A stretch of 64,000 nucleotides of DNA from Luscinia megarhynchos (GCA_034336665.1 CM067585.1:2723731-2787730); one strand, 5' to 3'; counted from the stretch's first letter, positions 33,523 to 46,620 are shown. Notes: a model not told the origin generated them from the letters alone. Numbers and translations are program-made.

Positions 33523-36500
33523 GTATAATATGCATTTCTTGTTTCTGATTGGTTATGAAAGTGAGGGCATACCATTTTCAAATTTTTATAGATTAAGATT
33601 TAAAAAGTCATTGTTTTTGATCTGTGTAGCTCTGAATGTTTTGCTACTTTGATTTCCCTAAAGGCAAATTTGGTTTGACATTGACTAATTCCTTGACACA
33701 TCCTTGGAGTTGTATGTGATATCTTAGTTGCTTTAGGGCACAGAGCACTAGTTTCCTAGAGGTCAAATGAAGATGTATGTTTCCACATACTAAACTGTAC
33801 ATTTTTTTTTTCTTCAGTCCGAATCATCATTTTGCTTTTACGTTTCTACTGTCACAGTGATTCTAAAACACTCAAAGGCTGGATAGGTGACTTAGTGAGG
33901 GAAGCAACTAGCTTGTCTTGCCTGGGACTACATTTGAATTGAGTCTGCCTGTGGATTTTTTGTTCTCTCTAGTTCTGAGTGGACAGTTTAATCCATGTTG
34001 GTTATTACGCTGAAATGTTCAGCCTGACACTAACAAAGTTGAGGACTAAGCTATCTAGCAACTCGAGTAATACCTTGCTGGTAGCAAGTGTCTCTGCAAC
34101 TTCTAAAGAGGTTTCTTTATATACAGAGGTTTTCCTATTTTGTTTTAAAACCACCCTATTTTATCTTACAGATAGAGGCTTTCTTTTCCTTTTTAGAGTG
34201 TGTTCTGTGAACAGATTTACAAGAAGCAGTAGAACTGCTCTATGTGCTTATCTTGAATGCCTGGGTGGCAAGATGACAGTTTTTGTTGAAAAGAGTTAAA
34301 ATTACACTGATCAAGTGAAGGCAGTTCAAAACCAAGACCTTACCAATCCTCAGTGTGAAACTGGCTCATGTGGGTGATGTCTTTTGGAAGTCATTCACAG
34401 TGAGCTTTCTTCAAGCCTTTACCAGCTTTTATTGGCTAGAGAGATGCACTTTCCACCTGTGGGTCATGATGATGTGCACTTGATGGTCTGAGAGAAGGTG
34501 AAAATAAACAGAGGAACTCGTGGGGTTCTGACATGTGTTGCAGTTAGGTTGTGTTGTGAGGAGTTCTTAAGGAGTTTAAAATCTTTTCAGCCCAGAACCT
34601 GACTACCAAGTGTAATTCCACTGCAGGAGAAACCTGAAGACATTTATTTACACTTCATTAATGCCACCGAAGGTGTTTGCATTGTGGAGGGGTTTATCAG
34701 TGAAGCAAACTACTTTTGACACTTGAGCCAAATTTGGGGTTGAATTCAGCGATTTTTTTATTCTGCTGAAGTCTTCTATGAGAGATACAGATGCCTTCCA
34801 ATATGCAGGATCACTTCTGAAATGTAGTCCTTGGGCTTGGCACTACTGTGCATTTTCCAAATCAAGTAGCAATGCAATAATCTCTGTATTTTGAAGATCA
34901 AGCTGTTGCAAAGTGTGTGGAGTTTTTGGTATTTGTCCTAAGTTTGGATGTATTATTTTAAAAGTGCAAATCTCAGTCTATATGTCTTGACTCCACAACT
35001 GATGCAAGTGCATTGCAAAAGGAAAAGAAAAAAACCTTATAAAGATCCTTGAAAAGAAAATGCTTCAGAACTGGTCCCGTGTTTCTTGGGGGAGTCTGTA
35101 CCTGTAAAATTAACATTAGTTTTTGGGTACATAGCAGGGCTCAAAGTAATACCTTTTTGAATTCTGGCTCTTGGAACTGCGTAAAGCAACAAAATGAGTT
35201 TAAGAGACCCCAAACTCTGTTTAAGATACACATGAAGTCCACTGACTCCTGCTTTATTGAAGCTGGAGGAAAGAGTGAACAAATCATTTTTGCTTCCTGA
35301 TATTTTGTGGGGTAGAGCTTCCTAGGTATTTGATCATCAGTTGGGTAGCTCCTTTTTCCCATACGACAGAATACTTGTAATGTTCACCTGTCAGTTTACT
35401 CTAGAACAGCTCAACTCAAGAGAAGGAAGTGTGGAACGTAAAATGAGGGATAAACAAACAAAATTCAAATTGTTAAAAGTGAGCCAGAGTTCACTGTCTG
35501 TTACACAGACCATGGTGTGTAATACTGCTTTTATGCAGATTGCATTCCTGAATGCTAAGAAACTGTTACACGTGGGATATAACCTTGCACATCAGTTAGT
35601 GTTTAGGTATATACATTTTAATTTAACTTTTTCATTGTACTCATATTCTTTCATATACTTGTGTAGGAATATATAATTAAATGTATAATTCTGTTGCTAT
35701 GGAATGTAACTTTTTGGCTTTAAAAGCAAACTGATTAGTTCTTAGTTTGTATGAAATTCAATAGAAATCTGTAACTTCTTTATCTTTAACTTTTAGGGTT
35801 GGTAGCTTATGTCGATCTTGATGAAAGAGCAATTGATGCTCTTAGGGAATTTAATGAAGAAGGAGCCCTCTCTGTATTACAGCAATTTAAAGAAAGTGAC
35901 CTGTCGCATGTACAGGTAAGGTGAGAGCCCCAGGAGTGTAAGCACATAAGTATAAATAGTGTTCTGGCACTACTGGCAGAAGAATTGTAACTTAGAAATT
36001 CACTGATGTTGCTATATTATATTTCAAACCCAAATAACAAGTCTTTTAAAAATTGCTTTAAATGTGTAGGTATTTGAGCACAAATCAAAAGCTCCCAGAT
36101 AAGAAAAATATGTGTGCAATTGAGAAAATTGGTTAAAATGCTGTTTGGAATCTGATGGCTTTTTCAATCTGGCAAGTTTGTTCAATTAATTATTGTATTT
36201 TCTTGAAGGATTCTTTTGACATTTGATTTATTGCATTGACTTGAAGTAGTGACTTCATGGTATGGAGTGTTAAGATTCAGTGGATTCCCAGGGCTTGTCA
36301 TGCACACAATTGAATTGTTTTGTAAATTGTGTCTACAGAACAAAAGTGCATTTTTATGTGGAGTTATGAAGACCTACAGGCAAAGAGAGAAACAAGGCAG
36401 CAAAGTACAGGAATCAACGAAGGGACCAGATGAAGCAAAGATTAAGGTAACACTTAGAGATACTGGTTATTCTGTACTAGCTGATGTATTACTTGTACAT

Positions 36501-39500
36501 GGACTGAATGTGAACTTAAAACAAATCAATACCACCTGGATAAGTATATTCACACTTGGCTTTAAAGAAATATATGCATGATAGAGATTCTGTAGAGAAA
36601 GGTTGTTGGAAATGCAGCTCTTTCTGATCACATAGTTGCCAAAATTTAAGCTCTATAAAAACATTGATATCTGTTTAAGAATTGTCTCAGTTTTCTGGTG
36701 TTCTGCACTTCTTGGGGTGCTGCATATAAAATGGAAAATAAGGGAAAAGACAAGTTCTTTCCAGCAACCTTGTAATATAAAAGAAATGTTGCTGTTCATG
36801 ATAGCTTTTTCAAACAACAGGGTTTGTAGATTCTATCTCTTCATGTATACCTTATCAAGTGTGACAAGGAGCAGATAAAGAATTGCTTATCTTAGAATTG
36901 CTTATCTTTTTTGTTCTCTATATTTTAACCCACTGCCCTCTCTCCTGTAAATAGTCTGACTTTTTTTTTTTTCTTTCAGGCTTTGCTAGAGCGGACTGGT
37001 TACACTTTGGATGTAACTACAGGACAGAGGAAATATGGGGGTCCTCCTCCAGATACTGTATATTCTGGTGTTCAACCTGGCATTGGAACAGAGGTTGGTT
37101 TATACAGACTAAACTGACAGCTGATCTGTAAACTCATAAATAGGAAATACTTGAAAATAAACGATATTACAAGTTTGACATGTTGTAGAGGAAAATAATC
37201 TGTGTGTGTCTTAATCAGTCTTTCTTACTCCTCAGTATTCTGGAACAGACAGGAAGATAGGTTAAAGTGGAGAAAAAAGAGGTGGAATTTACTAAGAAAA
37301 GCTATGCAAAATTTCTTAAAATTAAATCATCAGACTTCATGTTTCACCCTAAAATTTATAGTCCATTGCATGACTAGGTAAACATGTGACTTCAAGGTAT
37401 TTGATGCTGTTTACAAGAAAGGGAATTTAAACAACACTAGCTTGGTTTCAGGCAATGTGCAAAAAATGAAAAATACTTGGGTGTTGTATGAAGTACTCAC
37501 ATAAAAATTTTGAAGAGGACAGCTGAGATTAGTAATAATTAAGGATTTGTTTATTTGCTTTTGTTTCAATCTATATGAAAAAATCCTTAATGATTGCATG
37601 GACTGATGTAATGAAACTATCACAACTACTACACTGAAAAGAGGCCTTGTAGTTTCAGGGTTTTGTTTGGCTTTTTGTTGTTTTGTTTTTTGTTGTTGTT
37701 TTTTTTTCCCATTTCTGCACTTAAAAGTTGTTTACCAACTTAGTGATGTTGCCAGGGTTATTATGTGATGTATAAAGTTATTTAATTGCACCGTGTCTCA
37801 CTGGCATAAAGAAGCATCGTTACCAAGAGGGTGGTCAGACATTGAACAGGCTTCCTAGAGAGCTGGTGGGTGCCTCAGATTTGTCAGGGTTTAGGAGATT
37901 TGGACAGTGCCTTAATAACATGATTTACCTTTTAGTCAGCCCTGAAGTGGACAGGCCATTGGACTGGCTGATCATTGTAGGTCCCTTCCTACAGTGAACT
38001 ACTCTCATGACTGAAAGTCCTGACTGCTGCTCTTAAGTATATTGTCCAGTGGTGGATTGGCTTTTTAGGAGTTCACAGGAAAGCCATATATTTAGCTGCA
38101 CTTTCATACTCTGGAGAATATTTTTTTATATTTTTAAGTTTCCTGAAGCTAGAACAAGTAACTTGTGGAAACTCCCTTAAAAGAAATATTTCTGCCTTGA
38201 ATCAGCATTAGAAGTTACAGCAAACCTCAGCCAGCTATTCTAAAAATGATACCTCTACTAAATGACTAATTGCTGGCATTTTGTGGGACTTAAGGGCTGA
38301 TTGCTGACTTAGACATGCTGTTTGGTTTGACAGCCTGAGATACTGAACATGCTGCTGAAACTGGTGTATGTTCTATGAAACATAGACTTAGGCTCCTGCT
38401 GTTGAGCTCTGAGGCACAGCAACCAATTTAAACAGGATCCTAGGATTTGGTGGTAGGCAGAGCATGCTTGCACATAAATAATGAGATCATTGTGGGCACC
38501 TTCTGCCATAATGAGGTGGGTGGGGTTTTGTTTTTTGGTGGTGTTTTTTGTTTCCTTTTTTTTCCCTTAAGCTTTTGAGAACCACTTCTTGTTTTTTTCT
38601 GACACTTCTGGTTGTATAGTAGTGTATATGCTTCTTTTCCAATGCTAGGGATAAAAAAGTTTTTAAAAGTATTCCTTTGGGTTGTCACAGTGCATCTTTT
38701 GCCTGAAGCTTATTTAAATAATACTGAAGCTCTTGTAGCTTGTGTCAGCTCAGACAGATGCAGATCTGTCACTCATGTGACAGTCATGGCAATTTGGTTC
38801 TTGAGGATTCCCAAGTACTGTTACTGATTTGAAGGTGTGTACTAGACTTCTTTCCCTCTAAGATGCATCAGGTCTTTCTGCTGTAAATATTTGTACACAA
38901 ACTGATTTTTAAAACAAAAAGTGGAATTCATTGTATGTTAATTGTAGCTTTAGCTCTCAAGATACAGATGAACGTCTTTAGAGCTAAAGCTACATTCTGC
39001 AATAAAGCTGAAGTATTAATAAACTATGTTCTGGCTGCTCAGCATGCTGAACATGAACAGACTGGCACAATGAACACTTGGCTAAAAGGATTAGGTGGGT
39101 GAGGCAGTCCTGTGTATTTTTTTTAAGTGGGTGGGCTTTAAGAGCAGTTGGACTTCATTGGAATGTGATTCTGTAATAGAGACATCTGTGCAGAAGGTTT
39201 TGAAGTAAAAATAATGGCAGTAGGATTTGTTATATAATATTGAGTATTCCTTTTTACTGAAGGACTTGCTGCTCCACTGTAAGGCATTTTGCTTATAGTG
39301 AGGCCACATGATGTTGATACTTGCTATTTGGGGTGTATATTGATGAGAATAAAAGCAGTTATTTGGGTGTTTCCTTCTCTTGTTACACTCACATTGTCCT
39401 TTGCATCTGCACACACTGATAAGTGCTTATCCTGAGGGGCTTGTGCAGTGCTCCTTTGTTCTGCTCAAAATTTCTAACATCCCCCATGTTACACCTGCTG

Positions 39501-42500
39501 TTCTTTTTAAAGTTAAAAGATAGTCGAAAGAGTTTCAGAGACTCTAAATTTTTTTCTTTCCAAAGGGCTAAGTCTAGCCTATAAGCAATTTGGAGATTCA
39601 AGGTTATGATTGAAACTATGCATCTTCCTAGCAAGCTGTGAGCAAGCTTAGGTTTGGTTTTGAAAATGCTTGAACTGTGTATTTCTTCACTTAGAACACT
39701 TGGGACATACGATACCATCAGCTGCTGTGAAGGCTGCACTGGTGACTGCAATGTTTCTACTCTGCTGGTTTATCTGCATTGTTCTTCCTTTCCCAGGAAA
39801 TTTCAAGTGTTAAAAAGAAGCTTGTATTTCTGAAAAAGCTTTGTTTCAAGTGTCCTCTTCCTTTTTAGGTTTTTGTTGGTAAAATTCCCCGAGACCTTTA
39901 TGAAGATGAATTGGTACCACTCTTTGAGAAGGCTGGTCCAATTTGGGATCTCCGTCTCATGATGGATCCTCTTTCTGGTCAAAACAGAGGTTATGCTTTC
40001 ATTACCTTTTGTAGTAAAGATGCAGCACAAGAAGCAGTCAAACTGGTGAGTTAACTTATTTCCAGACAGGTCAAGACAAAGTAAACAGCAAACATGTGGA
40101 TAATTTCTTAAGTAATGAACTCTTTAAAGCATTCATTGACAGACTCCAAATTTTACTTTCTTAAAAATTGCCTCTTGATTTCATTAGTAAGTACAGATAC
40201 TTACAAGACTGTTATCTGTTGTACCTTACTGTGGCTAATCAGGTCACAGACTGATTTAGGCTGTTGATTGTCTTGGCAAACCTTCTCAGTGTTCAAAGCT
40301 ATCCAAGGAAAGAGGAAGAGCTCCCAGTATCTTTAATACCATGTATTTGCTTACTGATAGCAGCAGTTGACTGACAGCAGAGGAAGCAGTAACCAGTTCC
40401 TAGAAAGATCTTTCAAGTCTCAGATAAACAGTAGGTGAATAAATTTATGCCATGCGATTTGTATATGGTTGTTCCTGTTACTGTAATTTTTTGGTAGCTT
40501 TCTGTTCAACAGGACTTTGGAAGTTTGTGGAAATCCTAAGCTTGGCACTGTTCTTCCAAGTGAATGCCAACACAAAAACAGCTGTTCTAGGAATTCTCTT
40601 GCAATGCCAATTCAACGTGCTATGTATAGAAGTAGTAGATGATGAAGAAAATACCTGATTTTATGATTTGGGGATTTTTTTATGCATAGTGGATAAAGCA
40701 AATCAATGGCTTTGTTTTTTCAGTGTGACAACTATGAAATCCGTCCTGGAAAGCACCTTGGAGTATGCATCTCCGTGGCAAACAACAGGTTATTTGTTGG
40801 GTCAATTCCAAAGAACAAAACTAAGGAAAATATATTGGAAGAGTTTGGTAAAGTCACAGGTAAGACTAAATGAGTCCCAGAATACCATTTAGTCTCTGTT
40901 TCATAGATCTAGTTGTTTGATGTGTTCATCACTGTGTGTCTAGATGTGTTCGGGTATCATTTAAACTATTTTCAAGTTTGATTCTGTTAGAAATTTTATA
41001 TATGTACTATACCTTAAGGTGGAGTGCAAAGAGACTTGTGTTTGTTTTAGTGGTTGTTAAATGAATGATGATGTAACTTTACAATTAGATGGAAACGGCT
41101 CAAATGAACTCAGACAAACCAGCACACATGAACTCAGAAAAAAATGAAGGTCCCTGTTCTGTTACCCCTTCTAGCTTTCTCCTGAAGGCTCTGTACTTGT
41201 TGCTGGATCTACAGGAGGTTCTGCTGTCAACATGGAGAAGCTTTTTGAGGAGCCCGAAGCAAATGTATTCCTGAGCAGTGAAGGGGAGGAGGGAATACTA
41301 AATTTTGTTTAGAGGGAATATTATTAGAGAAATAGTTAATAACAGACTAATTTTTGTCCCGGTTTTTCAGCATTCTCCACTATGTGCAGCAAGTAGGAAG
41401 AAGAGAAGTCAGCTCATCACTGAAAGGGCGCTTCTGCCTTAGATAAGAGTTTGAGTCACTTGCTGTTGTTCCTGTAGGAGAGCTTTAACCTCCTGCTTCT
41501 TTTTTAGGATTGCTATTTATAAGTACTTCAGGGAAGTGGTGAAAACAGAAGGTGAATATTCATTTAGTTCTCTCCTCTTTTTTTGGAGAGATGTGCAAGA
41601 TGTTCCATCTAACTTCCACAGGAGGCAGGGGAGAGGTCATGTGTTAGTGCTGGCTGCCTTTCAAAGATGTAAAAGTTATTTAAAAAGTATAGAAAACTTA
41701 AAACTGTGAGTTGCTGAGGCTGATGTTTTGCAGGGTCTAATTGTGAGGTAAGTTTCTTCAGTAGAATTTCACTTGCTAGGTGACTTGTTTCTGGGTAAAT
41801 TGAATGGATATCTGCTATTTGTTTTGCTTTTCTTGTGCTCCCACTCCTTTTCTGGTGTAAAATTCAAATTTCCTACAAAACAAAAGTGAAGGCATTTTAG
41901 GGTAGATCCTATATTTTTTTCTTTTCTTTTGAAGCTCAGTACTAAAGATCTGTTTTTCAGAGGGTTTGGTGGATGTAATTTTGTATCATCAACCTGATGA
42001 TAAAAAGAAGAATCGAGGATTCTGCTTCTTGGAATATGAGGATCACAAGTCAGCAGCACAAGCTCGCCGACGCCTGATGAGTGGGAAAGTAAAAGTCTGG
42101 GGAAATGTTGTTACAGTGGAATGGGCTGATCCAGTAGAGGAACCTGATCCAGAAGTCATGGCAAAGGTCAGTAAAGACTTCACTGGATGCTCTTGTGCTT
42201 TGGGAGGAGTTGCTTTATCCTATAGTGACAAACATTTGTTCCAGCTGATCAAGGCTAGTTTTGAGGCACAAAAAGCAATTAGAGGCAATTTCACAGTAAG
42301 CTGTGCAAATGGTGTGGTCTGAGCACTGCAGATGATGTTGGAAATGTGCTGTAACTAATTATTGAAATATCTAAACTAGTCCTGTGCAGGGTTATCTTGC
42401 TGGATTGACATGTCAGGCTCTGCATTTTCTGCTTAAGCTGTAATCAGTACCAGGTAGGTATTTTGTAAAACCATTTTCCAGAGTGAGATAAAGGTGAAGT

Positions 42501-45500
42501 TCAGTCTGGGTAATGATGTGCACTTTATCCCAGTGTTTTGGGGTAACTCTTTGCTGTCCTTGAGGTCTGTTTTTAAAATTTTACTGGGATTTGTAGCATC
42601 CCAGAAGCAGAAAATGAAAATTGGATGTTCTTCTGGTTATGGAAGGGAGCTTTGGAAGGAGAGAAGTTGTAGAAACTTCATGCAGGTAACTACAAGGCAC
42701 TTTTTTTTTTTTTTAAACAGATACAGAATTAGTAAAGTTACCCAAGTTTCTTAACGCAACAAAAAAAGGAGTAATATCTTCCTAGCTGGTGGTTTCCTTT
42801 GAGGTTTGACTTTTAAAGATTACATCTTTGTTCTCATTTTTTCACCAGGTTAAAGTTTTATTTGTAAGAAACTTGGCCACTACTGTGACAGAAGAAATTC
42901 TTGAGAAATCCTTTTCCGAATTTGGAAAGCTGGAAAGAGTGAAGAAATTGAAGGATTATGCATTTGTTCATTTTGAGGACAGAGGTGCAGCAGTGAAGGT
43001 AGGTTGATTGTTCTTTCCTAGCTAAGCTGGTGAGAGCACTTTATTTTTAATGCTTTTAAGAAGTTTCTTTACAGTAAATACCTCACTAAAACAAACCGTA
43101 CAGCCCATTTAATAGAGTTCCCATTGTGAGAATTTTAATGCTAACAATTTTGTTCTGTGATTAGCTAGGAGGATGTAAAATTTCAAAGGACAAAACTGTA
43201 GGAAGTTAATAAGTAGACTGGAAAAGAGGTGTAGAGCAATGCAGGAAAGTCTAGAGAAGAGGAAATAAAAAAAGATCAACATAGACAATTTTTCTGAGGA
43301 AACGCTGGCAGAAAGTATCAGTTGTCTCTCAGTGACCCCTATATAAAGGCTGTGTGTGGTTCTGGAGTGACAAAAGTATCAGAAAGTGGGAGTTAACTAA
43401 AAAATGCTTTATGAAGGAGAGGAGAATGGTGTTGGCAACTCTTGAAGCATTACCTCTTCTTAACTCCGTGTGTGCCCGAGGTTTCTTCTAAATTTAAATT
43501 TTAAAGATCGTTATTGTAAGCTTCAGAGTTCTTTTGTGTCCATGAGCTGTTGAAAAGGTCATTAATATCTGCTGTCTGTGCTTCAGTGTATTGAATTCTT
43601 TAGAAATTACTCCATCAGTTTTTTAAAATCCATGATTCAGGGGGGAGAGAAGGAGAGTAGGAAGTGTTTTTGCATTTGGGAGTCTTGAAGCAGATATATT
43701 GTATGTGGTGTAGGTGGCTATATGGACAGTTCAAAGGCTCTGTGCTCCATCTTCTTATTAATGATTTTATAGCCATGTAATTGCTTAGGATTTTACTACA
43801 CAGGAGATGAGAATACTCTTGAGTATGGCTTTAGGATGAATATCACATATTTAATGAGGTTGAGGTTGGTTTAGATAGGTTTAGACCATGTCTGAGGGAG
43901 GACAAGAAATTGTTGACACAAGGGGTAAGTCAGCAATGCCTTCTCTGGATGTGGTTTTCTGTAGTGTGTGTGTAAACACTCTCCAGCCCCTTGCCAGTAC
44001 AATTACCTGCTAAATGCTCTGTTGGATTTCAGCAACTGGAAACTTGTAGCAGTTGGGAAAAAGACAGATCAAATGCATCACTAATGCTCATCTCAAGCTG
44101 GAAACTGCCACATCTGGCTCATATGAGTGCTTCATGGCCACTAAATTGACTTATGAACGTCATGAGATTTTTGTGTATGGATGTTTCAGCTTTCATTGAG
44201 ATAGTTATAGTAATTATGTGTGGAGTGCATGTAACTGATTTTCATACCTTCCTGGAAATAAGTTGCCATAATTTCTAATGCTTTTGAGGCATATAGCTGT
44301 ACAGACACAAAGTCTTCATTTATGCAAGTATTAATACCTAAAAAAGTTTAATGCAAAGCTGATAACAGGTGAGGAATTGGGGGTCTAGTCCTAATTGTAA
44401 TTTGTGTATTAAATTCTCACTGTGGGTGCATTTGATAGTAAGATATTGCACTTAATTTTCTGGAGGATTCAGGGCTTGCTTGATGAGATCTCCCAAGTTT
44501 CAGTAAGCTTTTTTGGTTTTTTCTCCTCAAGTATGTGTCCTCAGAACTAGAAGATTTTCTCAGTCACTTGACTCACATTCAGTTACCTGGGAACCTCAAA
44601 TATAACAATTCTTTCTTGTGTATGCACATGTTCTACCAGGCTTATAAGTGTAGTGAGTGTTTATGTCAGTGTGAGAAGTTGTCTGTTTCTGAAAGGTTTC
44701 TTGGAGACACAGGAACATGAAAACTCATGGTGCTATGTTTGACTTTATAAAAATAATGCTTAGCATGTTTTAATCCTCTTTTTTATCTTATGATATAAAG
44801 AGCATATTTTAAAAAAAAATACTCCCCACAACTGGTGAATAAAGTGGGACTTGAAAAAGTGATGTGTAACATTCAATTTATGTAGCACAAAAGCAAAGTG
44901 CATGGCACAGCTCAACCTGGAGCAGCCCAATTGACTGATTGCTTGTAGTAAGTTTTAGTTCCCTTTTGAATGGAAAAAAACTTTTAGTTGTTCTTCTTTT
45001 AATTTTTGTGCAGGCTATGAATGAAATGAATGGGAAAGAGATAGAAGGGGAAGAAATTGAAATAGTATTAGCAAAGCCACCGGATAAGAAAAGGAAAGAA
45101 CGTCAGGCTGCCAGACAGGCCTCCCGGAGCACTGCGTGAGTGTCACCCTCGCATGTGGTAATGCTGCAATGGAGCTGTGCTGTCCAACAGGCTGCTTTAG
45201 AAGGACCTGAGTGACTTAACTTTTCTCCATGTAGTTCTGCATCTCCATATTGTTAATCAGCAAGGGCAAATGCATGCTGTGTTGTGGGTTGCTTTTGGAG
45301 ATGAATAATTCAGTGTTTCATTTTCTTCCCAGGTATGAAGATTATTATTACTACCCTCCGCCTCGCATGCCACCTCCTATGAGAGGCCGAGGCCGTGGAG
45401 GAAGAGGTGGATATGGCTATCCCCCAGATTACTATGGCTATGAAGATTATTACGATGATTACTATGGCTATGACTATCATGACTACCGTGGTGGCTATGA

Positions 45501-45945
45501 AGATCCCTATTACGGCTATGATGATGGCTATGCTATAAGAGGAAGAGGAGGAGGAGGAAGGGGTGGGAGAGGTGCCCCTCCACCACCTAGGGGGCGGGGA
45601 GCACCACCACCAAGAGGTAGAGCTGGCTACTCACAGAGGGGGGCACCCATGGGACCGCCGAGAGGAGCCAGGGGGGGGAGAGGGGGCCCATCGCAGCAGC
45701 AGAGAGGACGCGGTGCTCGCGGAGCCAGGGGCAACCGTGGGGGCAACGTAGGAGGCAAGAGAAAGGCAGATGGGTACAACCAGCCTGATTCCAAGCGCCG
45801 GCAGACCAACAACCAGCAGAACTGGGGCTCCCAACCCATCGCTCAGCAGCCGCTCCAGCAAGGTGGTGACTATGCCGGTAACTATGGTTACAATAATGAC
45901 AACCAGGAATTTTATCAGGATACTTATGGGCAACAGTGGAAGTAG
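33366..45945 (+). CDS. HNRNPR: Heterogeneous nuclear ribonucleoprotein R (whole gene, ten coding exons)
   Basis: Nuclear and axonal RNA-binding protein of the hnRNP R/Q family, involved in pre-mRNA processing and mRNA transport. Joining 33366-33522, 35797-35915, 36339-36446, 36980-37093, 39869-40045, 40724-40859, 41961-42166, 42849-42998, 45014-45135 and 45333-45945 gives 1902 bases and 633 residues, equal to the human long isoform, with GT/AG at all introns and phase kept throughout. Domains: acidic N-terminal NURR domain (about residues 20-105); RRM1 (about 165-244, VFVGKI and RGYAFITF); RRM2 (about 246-328, LFVGSI and RGFCFLEY); RRM3 (about 341-411, LFVRNL and YAFVHF); a Lys/Arg-rich segment ([13 protein letters not shown]); then a Tyr/Gly-rich and RGG-box C-terminus with [15 protein letters not shown] as a nuclear localisation signal, ending [10 protein letters not shown] and SVTHTEHYK identify HNRNPR rather than its paralogue SYNCRIP. 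Confidence 0.98.
35797..35915 (+). CDS. HNRNPR: HNRNPR coding exon 3 (residues 53-92)
   Basis: Encodes [20 protein letters not shown] and on to ESDLSHVQ, in the NURR domain. Donor CAG|GTAAGG. Confidence 0.97.
36339..36446 (+). CDS. HNRNPR: HNRNPR coding exon 4 (residues 93-128)
   Basis: Encodes [20 protein letters not shown] and on to DEAKIK. 108 bases, phase 0 on both sides, so it could be skipped without breaking the frame. Confidence 0.97.
36980..37093 (+). CDS. HNRNPR: HNRNPR coding exon 5 (residues 129-166)
   Basis: Encodes [20 protein letters not shown] through QPGIGTE, the linker before RRM1. 114 bases, phase 0 on both sides. Donor GAG|GTTGGT. Confidence 0.96.
37825..38008 (+). mobile_element. 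CR1 LINE 3' fragment in HNRNPR intron
   Basis: Contains AGGGTGGTCAGACATTGAAC, GGACAGTGCC followed by TTAATAACATG, and CTGGCTGATCATTGTAGGTC, all standard CR1 3'-end text in sense orientation. Same strand as HNRNPR, between coding exons 5 and 6. Confidence 0.9.
38943..38994 (+). repeat. Strong stem-loop (15-bp perfect arms) in HNRNPR intron
   Basis: Arms TGTAGCTTTAGCTCT (38943-38957) and AGAGCTAAAGCTACA (38980-38994) are perfect reverse complements. Inside them one C-T mismatch is followed by four further pairs (AAGA/TCTT) and a G-T wobble, leaving a loop of about 10 bases. In the HNRNPR pre-mRNA this forms a 52-base hairpin. Confidence 0.85.
39869..40045 (+). CDS. HNRNPR: HNRNPR coding exon 6 (residues 167-225, RRM1)
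   Basis: Carries RNP2 VFVGKI and RNP1 RGYAFITF. 177 bases, phase 0 on both sides. Donor CTG|GTGAGT. Confidence 0.98.
40724..40859 (+). CDS. HNRNPR: HNRNPR coding exon 7 (residues 226-270, end of RRM1 and start of RRM2)
   Basis: Encodes [20 protein letters not shown] then [20 protein letters not shown]. Donor ACAG|GTAAGA, phase 1. Confidence 0.97.
41961..42166 (+). CDS. HNRNPR: HNRNPR coding exon 8 (residues 271-339, RRM2)
   Basis: Encodes [23 protein letters not shown]1 RGFCFLEY, and ends DPEVMAK. Donor AAG|GTCAGT. Read-through into the intron stays open to a stop ending at 42322. Confidence 0.97.
42849..42998 (+). CDS. HNRNPR: HNRNPR coding exon 9 (residues 340-389, RRM3)
   Basis: Encodes [20 protein letters not shown] through [16 protein letters not shown]. 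Phase 0, donor AAG|GTAGGT. Confidence 0.97.
45014..45135 (+). CDS. HNRNPR: HNRNPR coding exon 10 (residues 390-429)
   Basis: Encodes [20 protein letters not shown], finishing RRM3, then [19 protein letters not shown]. Donor GC|GTGAGT, phase 2. Confidence 0.96.
45333..45945 (+). CDS. HNRNPR: HNRNPR coding exon 11 (residues 430-633, RGG/YG region)
   Basis: Encodes [15 protein letters not shown], repeated [13 protein letters not shown] units, RGG and [11 protein letters not shown] repeats, a nuclear localisation signal and the Gln/Asn-rich end to QWK and TAG. Low-complexity and prion-like in composition. Confidence 0.97.
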
Positions 45946-46620
45946 ACAAGTGAGGAGGGATTGAGAATATTGGAAACATAGAATTGGCTATAGCTCTACA
46001 TCTTTTAAAAAAAAAATTGGCTTAATGTTTCATCCTTCAGTAGCGATTGGCTGCCATTTGTATTGGGCTGAAGAATCACTCTATTGTGTATATACTCGAG
46101 TCTCTTAGTTTTCTTTTTTCATAAACGCACTTGGACATTACTGGGCTTGCAGAATTCCTGAACTCCATATGGGGTTTCAGCGCTTTTATCATTTTAGGCT
46201 TCATTTTAGCAGTTTAAAAGCAGGAATGGCACACTGTTCAATCATGATTTTGCAGAACCTCTGGTTTTGGACAGTTTCTATTTTTTTTTAACTTTTTTTT
46301 AATTTTTTTTTGATTTGGGATAGACTACATAGGAGTATGCTGTACATAAAAGTAAAAGCTAGTGCTTTGTCTTAGTAGTTTTAAGAAATTACAACAAATT
46401 AAGTTTTCTTGTATTGAAAATAACATGATTGTATGTTTTGCATTCCTAGAAGTAGGATAACTGTGTTTTTAAATTGTTATAACTTCACACCTTTTTGAAA
46501 ATCTGCCCTACAAAATTTGTTTGGCTTAAAACGTCAAAGCCGTGGCAATTTGTTCCTTGATGTGATTGTATTTCCAATTTCTTGTTCATGTAAGATTTCA
46601 ATAAAACTCAAAAATCTATT
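45946..46620 (+). other. HNRNPR: HNRNPR 3' UTR
   Basis: AT-rich sequence with long T runs around 46280-46310, ending at a canonical AATAAA at 46600-46605. Further hexamers downstream (47282-47287, 49211-49216) could support longer 3' UTR forms. Confidence 0.75.
46600..46605 (+). terminator. HNRNPR: HNRNPR proximal poly(A) signal AATAAA
   Basis: First canonical hexamer downstream of the stop codon, followed by A/C/T-rich sequence. Cleavage is expected around 46620. Confidence 0.7.

Noticed and set aside
45587..45979. Minus-strand frames opposite HNRNPR exon 11
   Set aside because: They are the reverse of the repetitive RGG/YG coding sequence, which lacks stops in several frames because of its biased codons.
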